This document shows positions 10,216 to 21,088 of a stretch of 64,000 nucleotides of DNA, piece by piece. Within the stretch, counting starts at the first letter, position 1. Every line of letters begins with the position of its first letter. A program made the translations under genes and the position numbers. The DNA is from Narthecium ossifragum (Eukaryota; Streptophyta; Magnoliopsida; Dioscoreales; Nartheciaceae), in NCBI GenBank assembly GCA_963920575.1, contig OY986968.1, forward strand, positions 883,001 through 947,000, written 5' to 3'. The notes under the pieces are model-generated. The model was not told the DNA's origin and searched no databases. It saw only the letters and a program-made list of their open reading frames with translations.

Positions 10216-12764
10216 ATGGGAGCCAACTGTTGTGTTGCTGCAAAGGAGAAACCATTGTCCTACCAGACTCGAATTGAAGTACCTAATCGTAGGAATGTCA
10301 GATATTCACCTTCATGGAGCTTTCGATGGGACCATCGAACTCATATAGAGGATATCATGGACAACCGTGCCCATTTTTCCCATCACAGCAGTGGGAATGT
10401 TGCTTCTGAAATCAAAAGTGGGGCAGATACAGAAACTGATGGATTTTCAGATGGGGGAAGTCCGCTTGATACTCTTCGGATGCCCAAATGGCGGAAATCT
10501 CCTGTTAAAACTGAAGTTGCTAGGAGTTCCAAAGCTGTTGCTGCAGGTAATAAAAGTCCTTTTGACTCTCCTCGATTATGTTTGCATTTTTTGCTTTTGT
10601 GAACTCCTTTCATAGTGAAAGAAATGGTGAGAAATGACCTGAGTAACTGGACGTAATAAGTTACCTTGATGCAACTAATTATCACCCCGTATCTATTTCT
10701 AGCTAAAACCTTCTTACATGTTAAGGTGACAGGAAAACAAAAGCTGTTGCTCTTTGAACACCTGCAAGATGGACTGCTGTACAAGCCAATTGTGTATATT
10801 TCTATTGTTTAACTAACTGTACTGAAAGTTTATTGCCTTGCTGGTCCCTATGATGTTTACATAAACAGCTGTAACAAGAACAAATATCAAACAGATGTAA
10901 CAAGAACAAATATCTAGGTATAGATTTGTTGGGGAAGTATGTCTAACTTTCTGAAAGAGGCTTGTATTTATGAAGCTAATCTTGTGTATGGATGTAAATA
11001 AGATTTATTGTAGAGCCAAATCATTGTGCTTATTGGTACCTACATCACCTGAATTGCTGCAACTTTTTAGATGAGACAAAAGTACATCAAGATAACACTA
11101 GCCAGAACTGTCATATCTCGCGATCTTGTTGGATTGTTCTCCGATCAACAGCTTTGAACTATTTGACACGCACCTGTGAGTATAGAGTGGCAACATCACT
11201 TTGCAATATGTGTTTCAATATCTATGGACAATAGGATAATGCAGGTCTTTTATCAGAGCATAGTTGAAGGCTATGATTTTTTTTCCTACTTAGAATATCA
11301 ACTGTAGGAGTGGTCCAGTGGTTCTTTTTGTCAAGCCGGTTTCAGTTCAGTTAACTAATGTGGTACAAGATCTCAACTCCCAGTGGATCATGGATAATAG
11401 TTTTGCTGATGGGAGTGGTGATCGGGGTTATAAGAGCCATTTGGGATGTGGGTTTGCGTGCACTCGCTGAGTTGGCAATGAATTTGTTGATGAAATCATC
11501 GGATAATTTTGTTTTAGAAGAAACCATTTTTTTCTTATATAGTACTTGGCAGAAACATACATGTGCTCAACACTTGCAAGAAACTAACTGAATTTCACTC
11601 AGTTGCCTACTATTATACATCAGATTGATTAGGGAGTTAAGTACAGTATGATTGGTTTTTAGTATTTCCTCTAACCTTTAATTTCACCTGTGACAGATCG
11701 GTCTGCGGGAGGCAGTACATCTTCCGAGGTTAGTTGGTTCAAGTTAATCTCTTTTCAACTTCTGTTTGCTAATCTGTGTGCCTTAATCTAATGATAAGGA
11801 TCATTTAAAACTTGTGCAGGAAAAGGACTCCATCAAGTCACCAGGAATCGTGAGTGCCTCAGACGCTAAGCCGCCAATGTTTGTTCCAACAACGCCGTCA
11901 ACTGCATTCAGATCAGATCCTTCATCTTCCAGGAGCCACTCCCTGCCATCCGACCCAGCTTCATCGAGAAAGGAGGAAGACTCACCAGGATACCAGCTTT
12001 CCAGGCAGGTCTCTGACAGCAGGATTCCAGCTCTCAAGCCCCTGAATGAGAGCAGCTCTCCTGAAGAAAGGCAGTCGTTCATGCTCTCTGTCTGCAGCAA
12101 TGACTTGTCTACTGGAGGATCTCAATGTGGGTCTTCAGATGGATGGTCAATGCGAACTTTCTCTGAGCTTGTAGCCTCTTCGCAGAGAGAGAGATGGTCT
12201 TTTGACAGTGAGAACCAAAGCTCCATCAACAGCAAGATAGCAAGACCTAGTGCCCAGCCATCTACTTCTCTTTCTGCTGATCTGCAACCATGTGGAGTGT
12301 GCTCGAAGCTGTTGAAAGAAAAATCTTCATGGAGCACTCAGAAAATCGTAGCTAGCAACGAGCTGTCTGTAGCAGCTGTGCTTGTTTGCGGTCATGTCTA
12401 CCATGCGGAGTGCTTGGAAACTGTGACTCTTGAAACAGATCGATACGACCCCTGTTGTCCCGTTTGCACATATGGGGAGAGATGCGGGTCGAAGCTACTG
12501 GGAAAAGCTGACTTGAAGGCCCGAAGCAAGATTTCTCGGAATGCAGTTGCTGATGGAGACATAGATGGCTCTGTCTTCAGGCATCAAAAAAGTGCTAAAG
12601 GGCCACCAAGATTTGGGGCGAGTTCAAGCTCGAAGAGCTCCTTTGCCCGGCCATTTCTAAGGCGGCACTTCTCCCTCGGGTCACGACCACCTGCTCGGTC
12701 GGTCTCCGAGAGCGAGACCTCTTCGAGGAAGAAGGGATTCTGGGCCAGGTACCGTAGGGAATGA
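10216..12764 (+). CDS. RING-finger (C3HC4-type) protein, putative E3 ubiquitin ligase
   Basis: Coding exons are 10216-10546, 11697-11728 and 11820-12764, giving 435 residues. A non-coding first exon (about 8350-8632) is separated by a 1452-base leader intron (8633-10084). The start MGANCCVAAKEK matches the conserved N-terminus of a plant family, and RNVRYSPSWSFRWD follows at about residues 27-40. The middle is Ser/Pro-rich and probably disordered. The zinc-binding domain lies at about residues 270-335: CGVC, then CGHVYHAECLE, then a closing CPVC. The C-terminus FWARYRRE is basic. RING proteins of this form usually bind an E2 and transfer ubiquitin, but the substrate is unknown. MGxxCC could be lipid-modified, by myristoylation at Gly2 with palmitoylation of the cysteines, which suggests a membrane location. 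That part is inference. Confidence 0.9.
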
Positions 12765-13800
12765 GCAGTTTATCTTCTCAGAAAGAGAAGAAACAAAGGG
12801 AGGACAGCAGCAGCTCTTTTGCAGCTCTTATTCTTCAATGTTCCTTTAATTCAATACACACATTAGTAAACCAAATTGAAAGGAGCCTTTCCTTCACGTA
12901 TGTGCACCTTCCAATAAGACCACTGTTAACGATAATATGTACCTTTATATCTTCTATTATTTTCGTTGCACCTAACCAGTGATTAAATTGTTTCCGAATT
13001 AGGTATCCAGAAATGTTTCTATCCTGTTCATTGTATGTGCTTATTAGTAATGAACGATCTCTTGTGAATCTTTTTATGTTGTATGGTTTTATAAGATGAG
13101 ATATCCTTCCTCGGTTGGAAGAGAGACGTGTCTTCTGTAAAAATAGGTAGAACATCCGTGTTGGATGCATGCATGTATTCTGTTAAGCCCTTAGACAAGC
13201 TTCAAGCCAGAGCACGCTCAAATCCTCCTCTCCACCTGTATTTCTGTAAAATCTACAGAATGACAGATGAGAAGAGAGGAGCATGTTGGCGTCGCCACCG
13301 GAATCTATGGTAGAACCCGCCACGAGGAGGCTATCGGTGGAACCGTGGAAGTGGCCATCAGCAGCAGCAAGCAGAAAATTGTACCATTCCATGCATGTTC
13401 ATGGTTAAATATCTTTGTTGGAGATGTTTTGTTTGTAGGGTTATTGTTCATGATTTATCTAGTCTAATTTTCATAGGATGATGGGTATGAAGAAGAGAAA
13501 GAAAGGGATAAGGCGAGGGAGAGCGAGAGAGAGAGAGACGATCCAAGTCAAGCCTCCAGGGGGACAAGCAACCATGGGGCAAAGCCGCAGTGGCTTTGGA
13601 GGCCTATGATGAACAGCATATGTAGATAAGCTTAGTGCTGTACTGCTTTAGATCATACCTATATGTTACCTTATCAATGGATCACTCCTTTCTATCAGTT
13701 TAAGCTGTTGTGGATGGCTTGAACTCTATATACCTCAGTCCATCCCTAAAATTCTACATTGAAACTTGGTACTCAATCAATAAATTAAGAAGTCATGCTC
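12765..13800. other. 3' UTR of the RING gene, then spacer with a possible small gene
   Basis: The RING gene 3' UTR probably runs into the first few hundred bases. From about 13285 a 41-codon frame starts (MLASPPESMVEP...) in GC-rich sequence. After an AG at 13478 a second open stretch follows, rich in Glu, Arg and Lys because of a GA-repeat at about 13500-13540. I could not join the two in a convincing frame and do not recognise a product. A short expressed non-coding RNA is as likely as a peptide gene. Confidence 0.25.
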
Positions 13801-14187
13801 TATAAACATTAAGCTAATTCATAACAAGAATCTCTAGGTCTGGGGAATCAACATGAAGGATGATCCTTGAAAGTAGCATGCGCGTAAGACAGTCCAATGA
13901 ATCAAAAAAACTTTCCTATATCAGATAATACCAGCTGTTAACTCTGAAGTTTATACATGGCGATATCAATAAGGTTCACATATGGCTCTATACTATGGTT
14001 CCCTCCTCTTTAACATGTCAACCAAGGAAGAACCTCTACACGGCTACACCAACCTATATACAGAATGTACAAAACTGTATGAAGAACAAAAGGCAAGCCA
14101 AAACACCTGCAAATATCTAAAGAACAGCACATACTGATTCTATGAGGTGGATATAAACCCTCAACAAAACGGCAGAAAAATCTGTAT

Positions 14188-17100
14188 CTACAACCCGAGG
14201 CAAGAGACGGTATTGAGGAATCGCCGGGCATCTCGCAGCAGGAAGTAGACAACCAATGCAGCAGTACCTAAAAGGAATAAGCAGCTCAAAACAGCTGATG
14301 AGAACCTGCGGAAGAACTTAAAGACTCCTCCAGTAGTTTCTTTGATGCCATTTCTGTCATCAGGGTGAGAGCTGGGAATTTTATCTGGATCTGGGAGCTT
14401 GGAATAGAGTTTCCTGCGCAGTAACTTTGCTGGAGGAATGTCTTCCACTTCTGAACTTTCTTGGGAATTTTCAAGAGAGAGGAATGAGTAGAAAGCTGGA
14501 GGCATGTTTTTTTTAGCTTCTCCAAAGGCAGGATCAGAAACACTGGTGGTTATGGAGCCATCAACAGATTCGACATAGCGGTCTTGGGTGACATGCTCAA
14601 AGATGTGATTATCTGGGCCTCTGTTCCTGGATTCCATCTTGTCCATTTGAAGTCTGATCCTTTGTTTTGAAATTTCAGTAGGTGGTCTCCGACGGCGTTC
14701 TCGTATCTGAATGCCTGTCTCAGCACTCTCAATTGCGGGGGAGTTCTCTGTTCGCTCAAGTGTGCCGAATGAAATTGAAGAACTGTTGACTTCGATAAGA
14801 GGCCCACCAAATGTAGGAAGTCCAAGAAAAACATCCTCAGAACCAGGAGTATCTTCAATGAAGTTGGTATCCAAGCCTTCAAGCATTTCAGGGTCTAAGA
14901 AATCCATAACATTGAAATCAAGCGAATCTCCAAACAAGGGCGGTGAAGCATCAGAGGCATTAGGAAGAAAAAAGGACGACGATTTCGCTGGCCCCTGCTT
15001 TGGAACAGAATGTATATCTTCCTGCATAATAGGAGTAGGACATTTAGCACATGCTTGAGGTCCATGATTTGCAGAAACCAAATGATTTGTACATAGAATG
15101 GAACAGGGTTATATGTGATCCTAGTCTCACATTCCTAGGTCCATGGGTGACACTTTTAAGCTATTTCTAACACGTGAGACATAAAATATAGCGCATGCAT
15201 CAAATTTATAAGTAAACATTTATCCACATTTGAAAAGCAAATATATTTGCACATGCACCTGCATCCAAGACTTGTAGAGGATGGCAATAAGGATTTGACA
15301 TCAGATGCCTAAGTTGGCTTGGCATACCGTCTAGAATGCCAAGATGTCTCAGATATTGAAGCTAAATAGCATCGCCACAGCCTAGAGCACAAGTTAACTA
15401 ATACAACACTGTGAGCTGATTTGGTGAGAATGCCAAAATCGAAAGTCATTACGAAGTAGGAAAGAATTCTTGTAGCTTTCCACTGCAAGCTGATTTGAAA
15501 ATAATGCTAAATCCAAAGTCATGACGAAGCAAGGAAGAGTCCATTGTAGCTTTTCGAAGTGTATCCAAACAAGATCTATGCTCAGATAGATAGGCTTCAG
15601 TCAGAATGCATAAGATGACAGTCCTGACGATTAGACTGCTAGATTGTCATAAGAACTTGTTGACCTGATCTAAACCACTTGCATATAGGAAATAATTTAT
15701 GCCCTCAGAGATGACTAAATGGCCGAGACTTGTCTGAAGGCAATAGTGAGCGAGTCTGTGGTCAAAACTTATCATAACAACCATGTGAGCACTAATGGAG
15801 CCGTCCCTATTAATGCAAGAGACTTGGTAAAGAGAAATTTAGAATTGACTCAAATTATTTTGTGATGACACTTGCTATTTGTCCCTATTCTAGTAAAACC
15901 TATCACTTCTGCCATGGTCATATGTGTTTCAACTAGCGTTCTCAAAAACAAAGAGAAAGCGATGATGCTGCCCATACATCATTAGATTGGTATAGTATTG
16001 CTGAATACTGAAATTTAGCTGGTAAATAAAGCAAAGAACATACCTTTGGTTCAGTCTTCAATATCATGGACGTTGAATCACCAAAAGGGTTAGGATCAAA
16101 AAGTTCTGCCAACAAAATCTCATCTATGTTATCAGATGGGCTTGATTCCCCCGGCATCACCTCTTCTGACTTCTCTTGGTGATTATTGTTCTCATGAAGT
16201 CGTGTAGACTCCTCACCTTTTGATGCCAATTCATCCCTTTTGGTAACACGACATAGGACATACAGGTCCTACAATACGGGAAAGAAAAATAAGCCTAGAG
16301 CAAGAAGGATGAGAAATTTAAAAATACTACAACATAAGATGTGATATGATTTAATCTTTATGAGATGATTGATGATTAAGATATTAGATAACAATGCTGG
16401 CAGTTTTTACATTCTTTATGGAACATCAGTCTTAACATTTTATCGTATCCCAAATATTGACTGCAAATAAATCCTATTGTAAACAGATTACATTCAATAA
16501 ACCTGCATGAGTATCAGCTTCGCCTTTCTTCTTGTTGTAATTAGAATGTCATAAATGTTCCATGATGATTAGCTAACAGGTCCTGGTCGCATTTGGATAT
16601 GCAATTATGAGTATAGCAGAAAAGAAAAACCTTTGCACTAGGGTTGGCTCCACACTCTTTTGGACTAAGATGATATTCATGCATAATCCAATCTGAACGC
16701 TTCCCATGAGGAGGCCGGCCTTTGTGAAAAACCAGAGTTTTCTTTGTCCCTATAGCGTGCTTCTTAACATTTATGATCCGATCCTTTCCAGTAGACTTCC
16801 AGTACCCTGCGACTGTAGCCCTATTTGCGCGAGAGCCATTGGGATACTTCTTATCACGAGCATTGAAAAAGTGCCATGTGCTATCTCTGGTGGGAACATG
16901 AGATTTTGCTGCAGTACATACAATAGTGAAAAGAGGAGAAATGGAATTAGGACTTTGTAGCGACTATGTGCAATTTTCACTAGACTCTATACAGTATAAG
17001 TTACTACCCTGCCCAACAAGCAGGAAGGATGGAGATTCATCATAACATGGAAAAGTAGAAAGGCTAAAATATACATGAAAGGGCATTGGCTTGCATGTGG

Positions 17101-17510
17101 TATGCAAGTGCAGTGAAGACGAAATGCAGTGGAAGCAATTCACGATGAGGGCACTTCTAAGAAATCGCATATTCTAGTTCTATGAGTTAGTTCAAGTCTA
17201 CTTTACATAGCAAGAATAAGATGGAGATAATCTGCTATTGAATGATCCTTGTTTGAGTTAATTTCCTAACATAATTTACAAGACTTGGGAATCTCCCCTC
17301 GATAGAATGCATGATTATTCATATCTCATATACAGAAATATTACCTGGTAAGTCCCATGGTTCACATTTGTATATGTCCACTTCTGGTATTATTTCAAAC
17401 TCAAATTTCTGGCCATGAATTTTCTTCTTCAGATAGTGAGAAACAAGTTCCACATCCGTTGGATGGAATCCAAATCCAGGAGGTAGAGTAGAAAAGCTTA
17501 TGCCATCCAT
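14188..17510 (-). CDS. Membrane-tethered NAC transcription factor (NTL type)
   Basis: On the minus strand the exons are 17510-17345, 16908-16631, 16268-16044 and 15021-14188, giving 500 residues with closed phases. The NAC domain fills about residues 6-150 with all five subdomains: [19 protein letters not shown] (A), [13 protein letters not shown] (B), [20 protein letters not shown] (C), a segment through [14 protein letters not shown] and WIMHEYHL (D), and DLYVLCRV (E). The middle is acidic and Ser/Pro-rich, as in activation regions. The tail ends with basic FFRR, a hydrophobic span of about residues 466-485 ([20 protein letters not shown]) and a 15-residue tail. Members with this layout are held in the ER or plasma membrane and released by proteolysis under stress. 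Which stress applies is not visible. A 5'-UTR intron between about 17523 and 18745 is likely. Confidence 0.93.
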
Positions 17511-17522
17511 TTTATGGAAGTC

Positions 17523-18870
17523 TTGCAGCTGAACAAGATTTAATAACACAGCACATTAGTATGCTGCAACAGCATAGATGGTGAGGTATCAACTAAAGAA
17601 CAAAGGCTAGAAACCGCTGTTAGCTATGATGATAATCCTGTCTTCTCGAAATAGTTCCATCAAGCAGTATATGATAGTTGAGATCATTTTCGATGGAAGT
17701 GAGATGGACTAGCTTAGGATCTACCTTTAAAGATCAGACCAAAATAAAGCTCCATTCCTCTATTGACCCTAAAATAACTTTTGGAAGCAGGAAGAGAAAT
17801 TTGAGATCATGGTGCACATCTGTGAAGATCATGAGCAATAGATGGATGTACTCAAGAATCACATACAACCTATGCTTCCTCTGTGGAAAGTGTTATTTGA
17901 TAAATATACTATAGCCTTCATAAAGGTACTTATCCTCCAAAAATAAATCAGAGCAAATCATCCTAGGTGAGCGTATAAACGAATGCAGGCCAGATACAAA
18001 AGAAGATCCTCGTACCACCACCAGAAATCATGGCTATGAGCTACCAGCATTAGAGGTGACTGGAAGTTGACAACACAAAGATCAGAGGCATCATGAGGAA
18101 ATGGAAGAATCCAATCAGACAATCACAACTTACATTAACAAGTGAGCAAGTTAACCAGAAAATCTAGAATCTAGCTTCTACAGACAATACCTAGAAACCG
18201 ATTGGCATCCAAATTACTCAAATTCAATATTCCGATTTAACCATCGATCCAATACAAGTAACAAGAGAACAAAAAGAACCTCAAATCCCACCAACATCCA
18301 ATCCCAAATCCCACCAATCCATCATCATTCTTTCTCAACCAGAACGGTTCTTTTATTTGTCCTACTGATCCAATTACCAATTACCAATTACCAATTACCA
18401 GATGAACACAACCAAATGAAACCAGAACACCAGAAGCAACAAAACAGGTCAAAGAACGGCACTTTATACTTCAACCCTAGCAATAGTCGGGGTGAACAAA
18501 ACCGTGAACAAAAAAAATTCCAAACGATCAAGAAGCATATATAATCTACGCATTAAAACCTCCAAGAAACACCATATCCATCAAAGCAAACCCAAGAACC
18601 CACACCCACGAATCCAATCGTCAACCATCCACTAAATCTCGACATTAAACTATTCTTTGGGATCACGAATCGCCCCGCCACCAAAACGCATAGAACTTGA
18701 CCAAAAGATCGCAAAACAAAGCCAAAATCGACTCAAGAACCCACCTTCTCGGGGCTCCGGAGAAGCGAAGGAGAGAACCAACAAAAGGAGACGGCGGCAG
18801 GGTGGCCTGTGGCTTTGGGGGGGGAAGTGAGCCCTTGACGAAGCTCAGAGGAAAGCGTGTCTGGGGTTTT
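17523..18870 (-). other. 5'-UTR intron and first non-coding exon of the NAC gene
   Basis: Directly upstream of the NAC start the minus strand shows an acceptor (TTGTTCAG|CTGCAAG). A donor GAGAAG|GTGGGT lies near 18747. The presumed leader exon is at about 18748-18870, GC-rich, with TTTAAAA nearby. The intron holds CCAATTA repeats at 18371-18401. Transcript ends are inferred. Confidence 0.5.
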
Positions 18871-18899
18871 AAAGGTCTCTATCCCCGCGGCTTGTAAGC

Positions 18900-21030
18900 G
18901 TTGGATACCGTCACTCGCCCGGTAACTTTACAGCACCCACTCCAATTGAACCTTCCTATGAACCTTCTAGAATTACAAAGACTACATTTAATTTTAAATG
19001 AAGAATTACAAATCTAACTATCTAACTATTGCATACTTATCAGTAATTCAGAATATCTTTAATTTACTAATATGTTCGTACAAACTTTTATTTATTTTTT
19101 ATTTTGAAAAAATTAATCCTAGATTAGGATTATTAAAGTAGATTGCTTCTTTATTTCGAAGGATGTCAAGCTACTAATGGAAAAAGGCCGAACATCAATT
19201 AATGGTGAAAGGGCGAATAAGTGATTCAAGAAATTGCTAATAATGAAAAAGGTTGCATCTTATTTTCATTCTTTTCTTGATTTTGTATCCTAGATTTTTT
19301 GTTTTTTTTTCTGATCAATTTAGCCAAATGCTAATAAAATGGTGAATTTTTGTTTAGCAACCAATTCTATCAAGAAAAGGTGCAAAAATAATTAAACTTA
19401 AAACTCTAAAACACTTTAAAGTCACACTCTACTATAAAGACTTTTACGTATCTCCCATGTGATTCCTTGGATCTCTATCCTATCTTCTCCTATCCTCTAC
19501 ACATGCTTGTATTAGAGACCCAAGAATGGCATGGAAGACTTCTTGATATAATATGGAGGCATAGAGCCATAACTTTTATTACTGTTAACAATTACGTGAG
19601 GAATCTTCCAACCTAACTTGATAAAAATTACATGTGAGCTGTCATATGTGAGTTATTTAAGCAACATGCCTGGAAATTGCTGTTTGAATACTTTGATGAG
19701 GGAGAGAGAGAGAGAGAGAGAGATGGCATCATATGCATGAGAAAAAAATAGAACAAATAGAACAAAAAAAAAGAGGGAGCTTTCCATAGAGATTGCTTGG
19801 CATCAACTCCAGCATATTAGCCATGCATGGTGGCGCTTTTCAGACCCTCAATCACCATCACTTTTTACACAAATAACTGCCACCCAATAGTTTTCATAAA
19901 ATGCATTTCTTTTTCTAAAACTTCTCTCCACTCTTGTTTGTCTTTTGATGACTTGTTTATGTTTGACGCGCTGCATCAAGCTGGTGGTTTAACGAATTGG
20001 TCGCAACGCATGATATAGCAATAATTTGACTATATTAGGACATTTCTTTGTAGAAATGAGCGTCAATACAAGGAGCAGCGTATGATGCAGTATCATTCGA
20101 TTCAGCAAACCAAACAAGCAACAATTATGAGTAGGAGTTCTTGTCATATATTAATGGAAAAAACAGAGGGAGGGAAAAGAAGCTTAACTAACCACAGATT
20201 CCCCACTTATATATACGACGCATGGCTATTTATAAATGATAAAATCCAAATCCTAGCTGTTAAACAGTTCTTGCGTCTCTATTAAGCTCAAAGGATTTGG
20301 CGTTTTATTGGTTACCTTTATTTGATGCATTTAAGGCAATGCTTTTGTTTTTAGCTCCAGAGGTGAAGGGAATCTAAGGACACCAAGGATTTGAAATCTA
20401 CTATACTTTAGCTGTTACATATCATAGTCACTTTAGACTTTAATCACTTGACCCCTTTTCAAATCAAGAAACTGACATACCAACAAAGATACTCATCAAA
20501 GCATGCCAGTTCTATCAATAAACACTGCTCAAAATAATAATTTTCTATCTCATCAAAATCATATTGATCAAGTGAACTGTCAAGAATCAAGATTCATCCT
20601 CCTCCATCATCATCATCATCATCATCGTCGTCGTCGTCGTCGTCTCATTTTTTTATATATATAGAAACACCCAAAAACAGCCAGCATCTTACATTATTAT
20701 CGTGAATCTATTTTTTATTTTCTCAGATTGTGGTTGATTATTACTTTCCCTTTCTTTATTTCCTCAATAAATCACATATTTCCTGATCTTAATCTGCGAA
20801 TGAAAAAAATCATATATATGGATCAAACATTCAAACAGTAACCCAATTAACAAACAAAATTTGTAACCAAGCTTCTGTTCATCTAACCCCCAAAAAAAAA
20901 AAAAGTAAAAAAAAAAGTAAATAATAAATAAAAAGGGATTAAAAAAAAAGAATGAAATATATACGCACACGAGAGACACCACTTGTCCTTGTCCAGTGAC
21001 TCAGTGAGTGCTCTCTCACTCACTCATTCA
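18900..21030. other. Divergent intergenic region between the NAC and IMPL2 genes
   Basis: No gene is supported. The region is AT-rich, with a (GA)n run at about 19700-19722 and a compound microsatellite at 20604-20645 that switches from CAT to CGT units. Both flanking genes are transcribed away from it. Confidence 0.6.
20604..20645. repeat. Compound trinucleotide microsatellite (CAT)n-(CGT)n
   Basis: About seven CAT/ATC units pass directly into about six CGT/GTC units. The two blocks differ by a single A-to-G step per unit, so one may have arisen from the other. Confidence 0.9.
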
Positions 21031-21046
21031 TTTCCCGCCGCTTTAA
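21031..21046 (+). promoter_or_regulatory. E2F-type / GC-rich promoter motif of IMPL2
   Basis: TTTCCCGCCGCTTTAA lies 43 bases before the IMPL2 ATG. TTTCCCGC fits the E2F consensus TTTSSCGC. The 15-base core TTCCCGCCGCTTTAA is identical to 8072-8086 upstream of the RING gene. Function is inferred from the motif only. Confidence 0.4.
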
Positions 21047-21088
21047 GAACCAACTCCCCAAAACCCGCCCTATCCCCCTTATATCAGA

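Noticed and set aside
20764..20982. 72-codon minus-strand open frame rich in Phe
   Set aside because: It arises from poly-A/T sequence and has no coding character.
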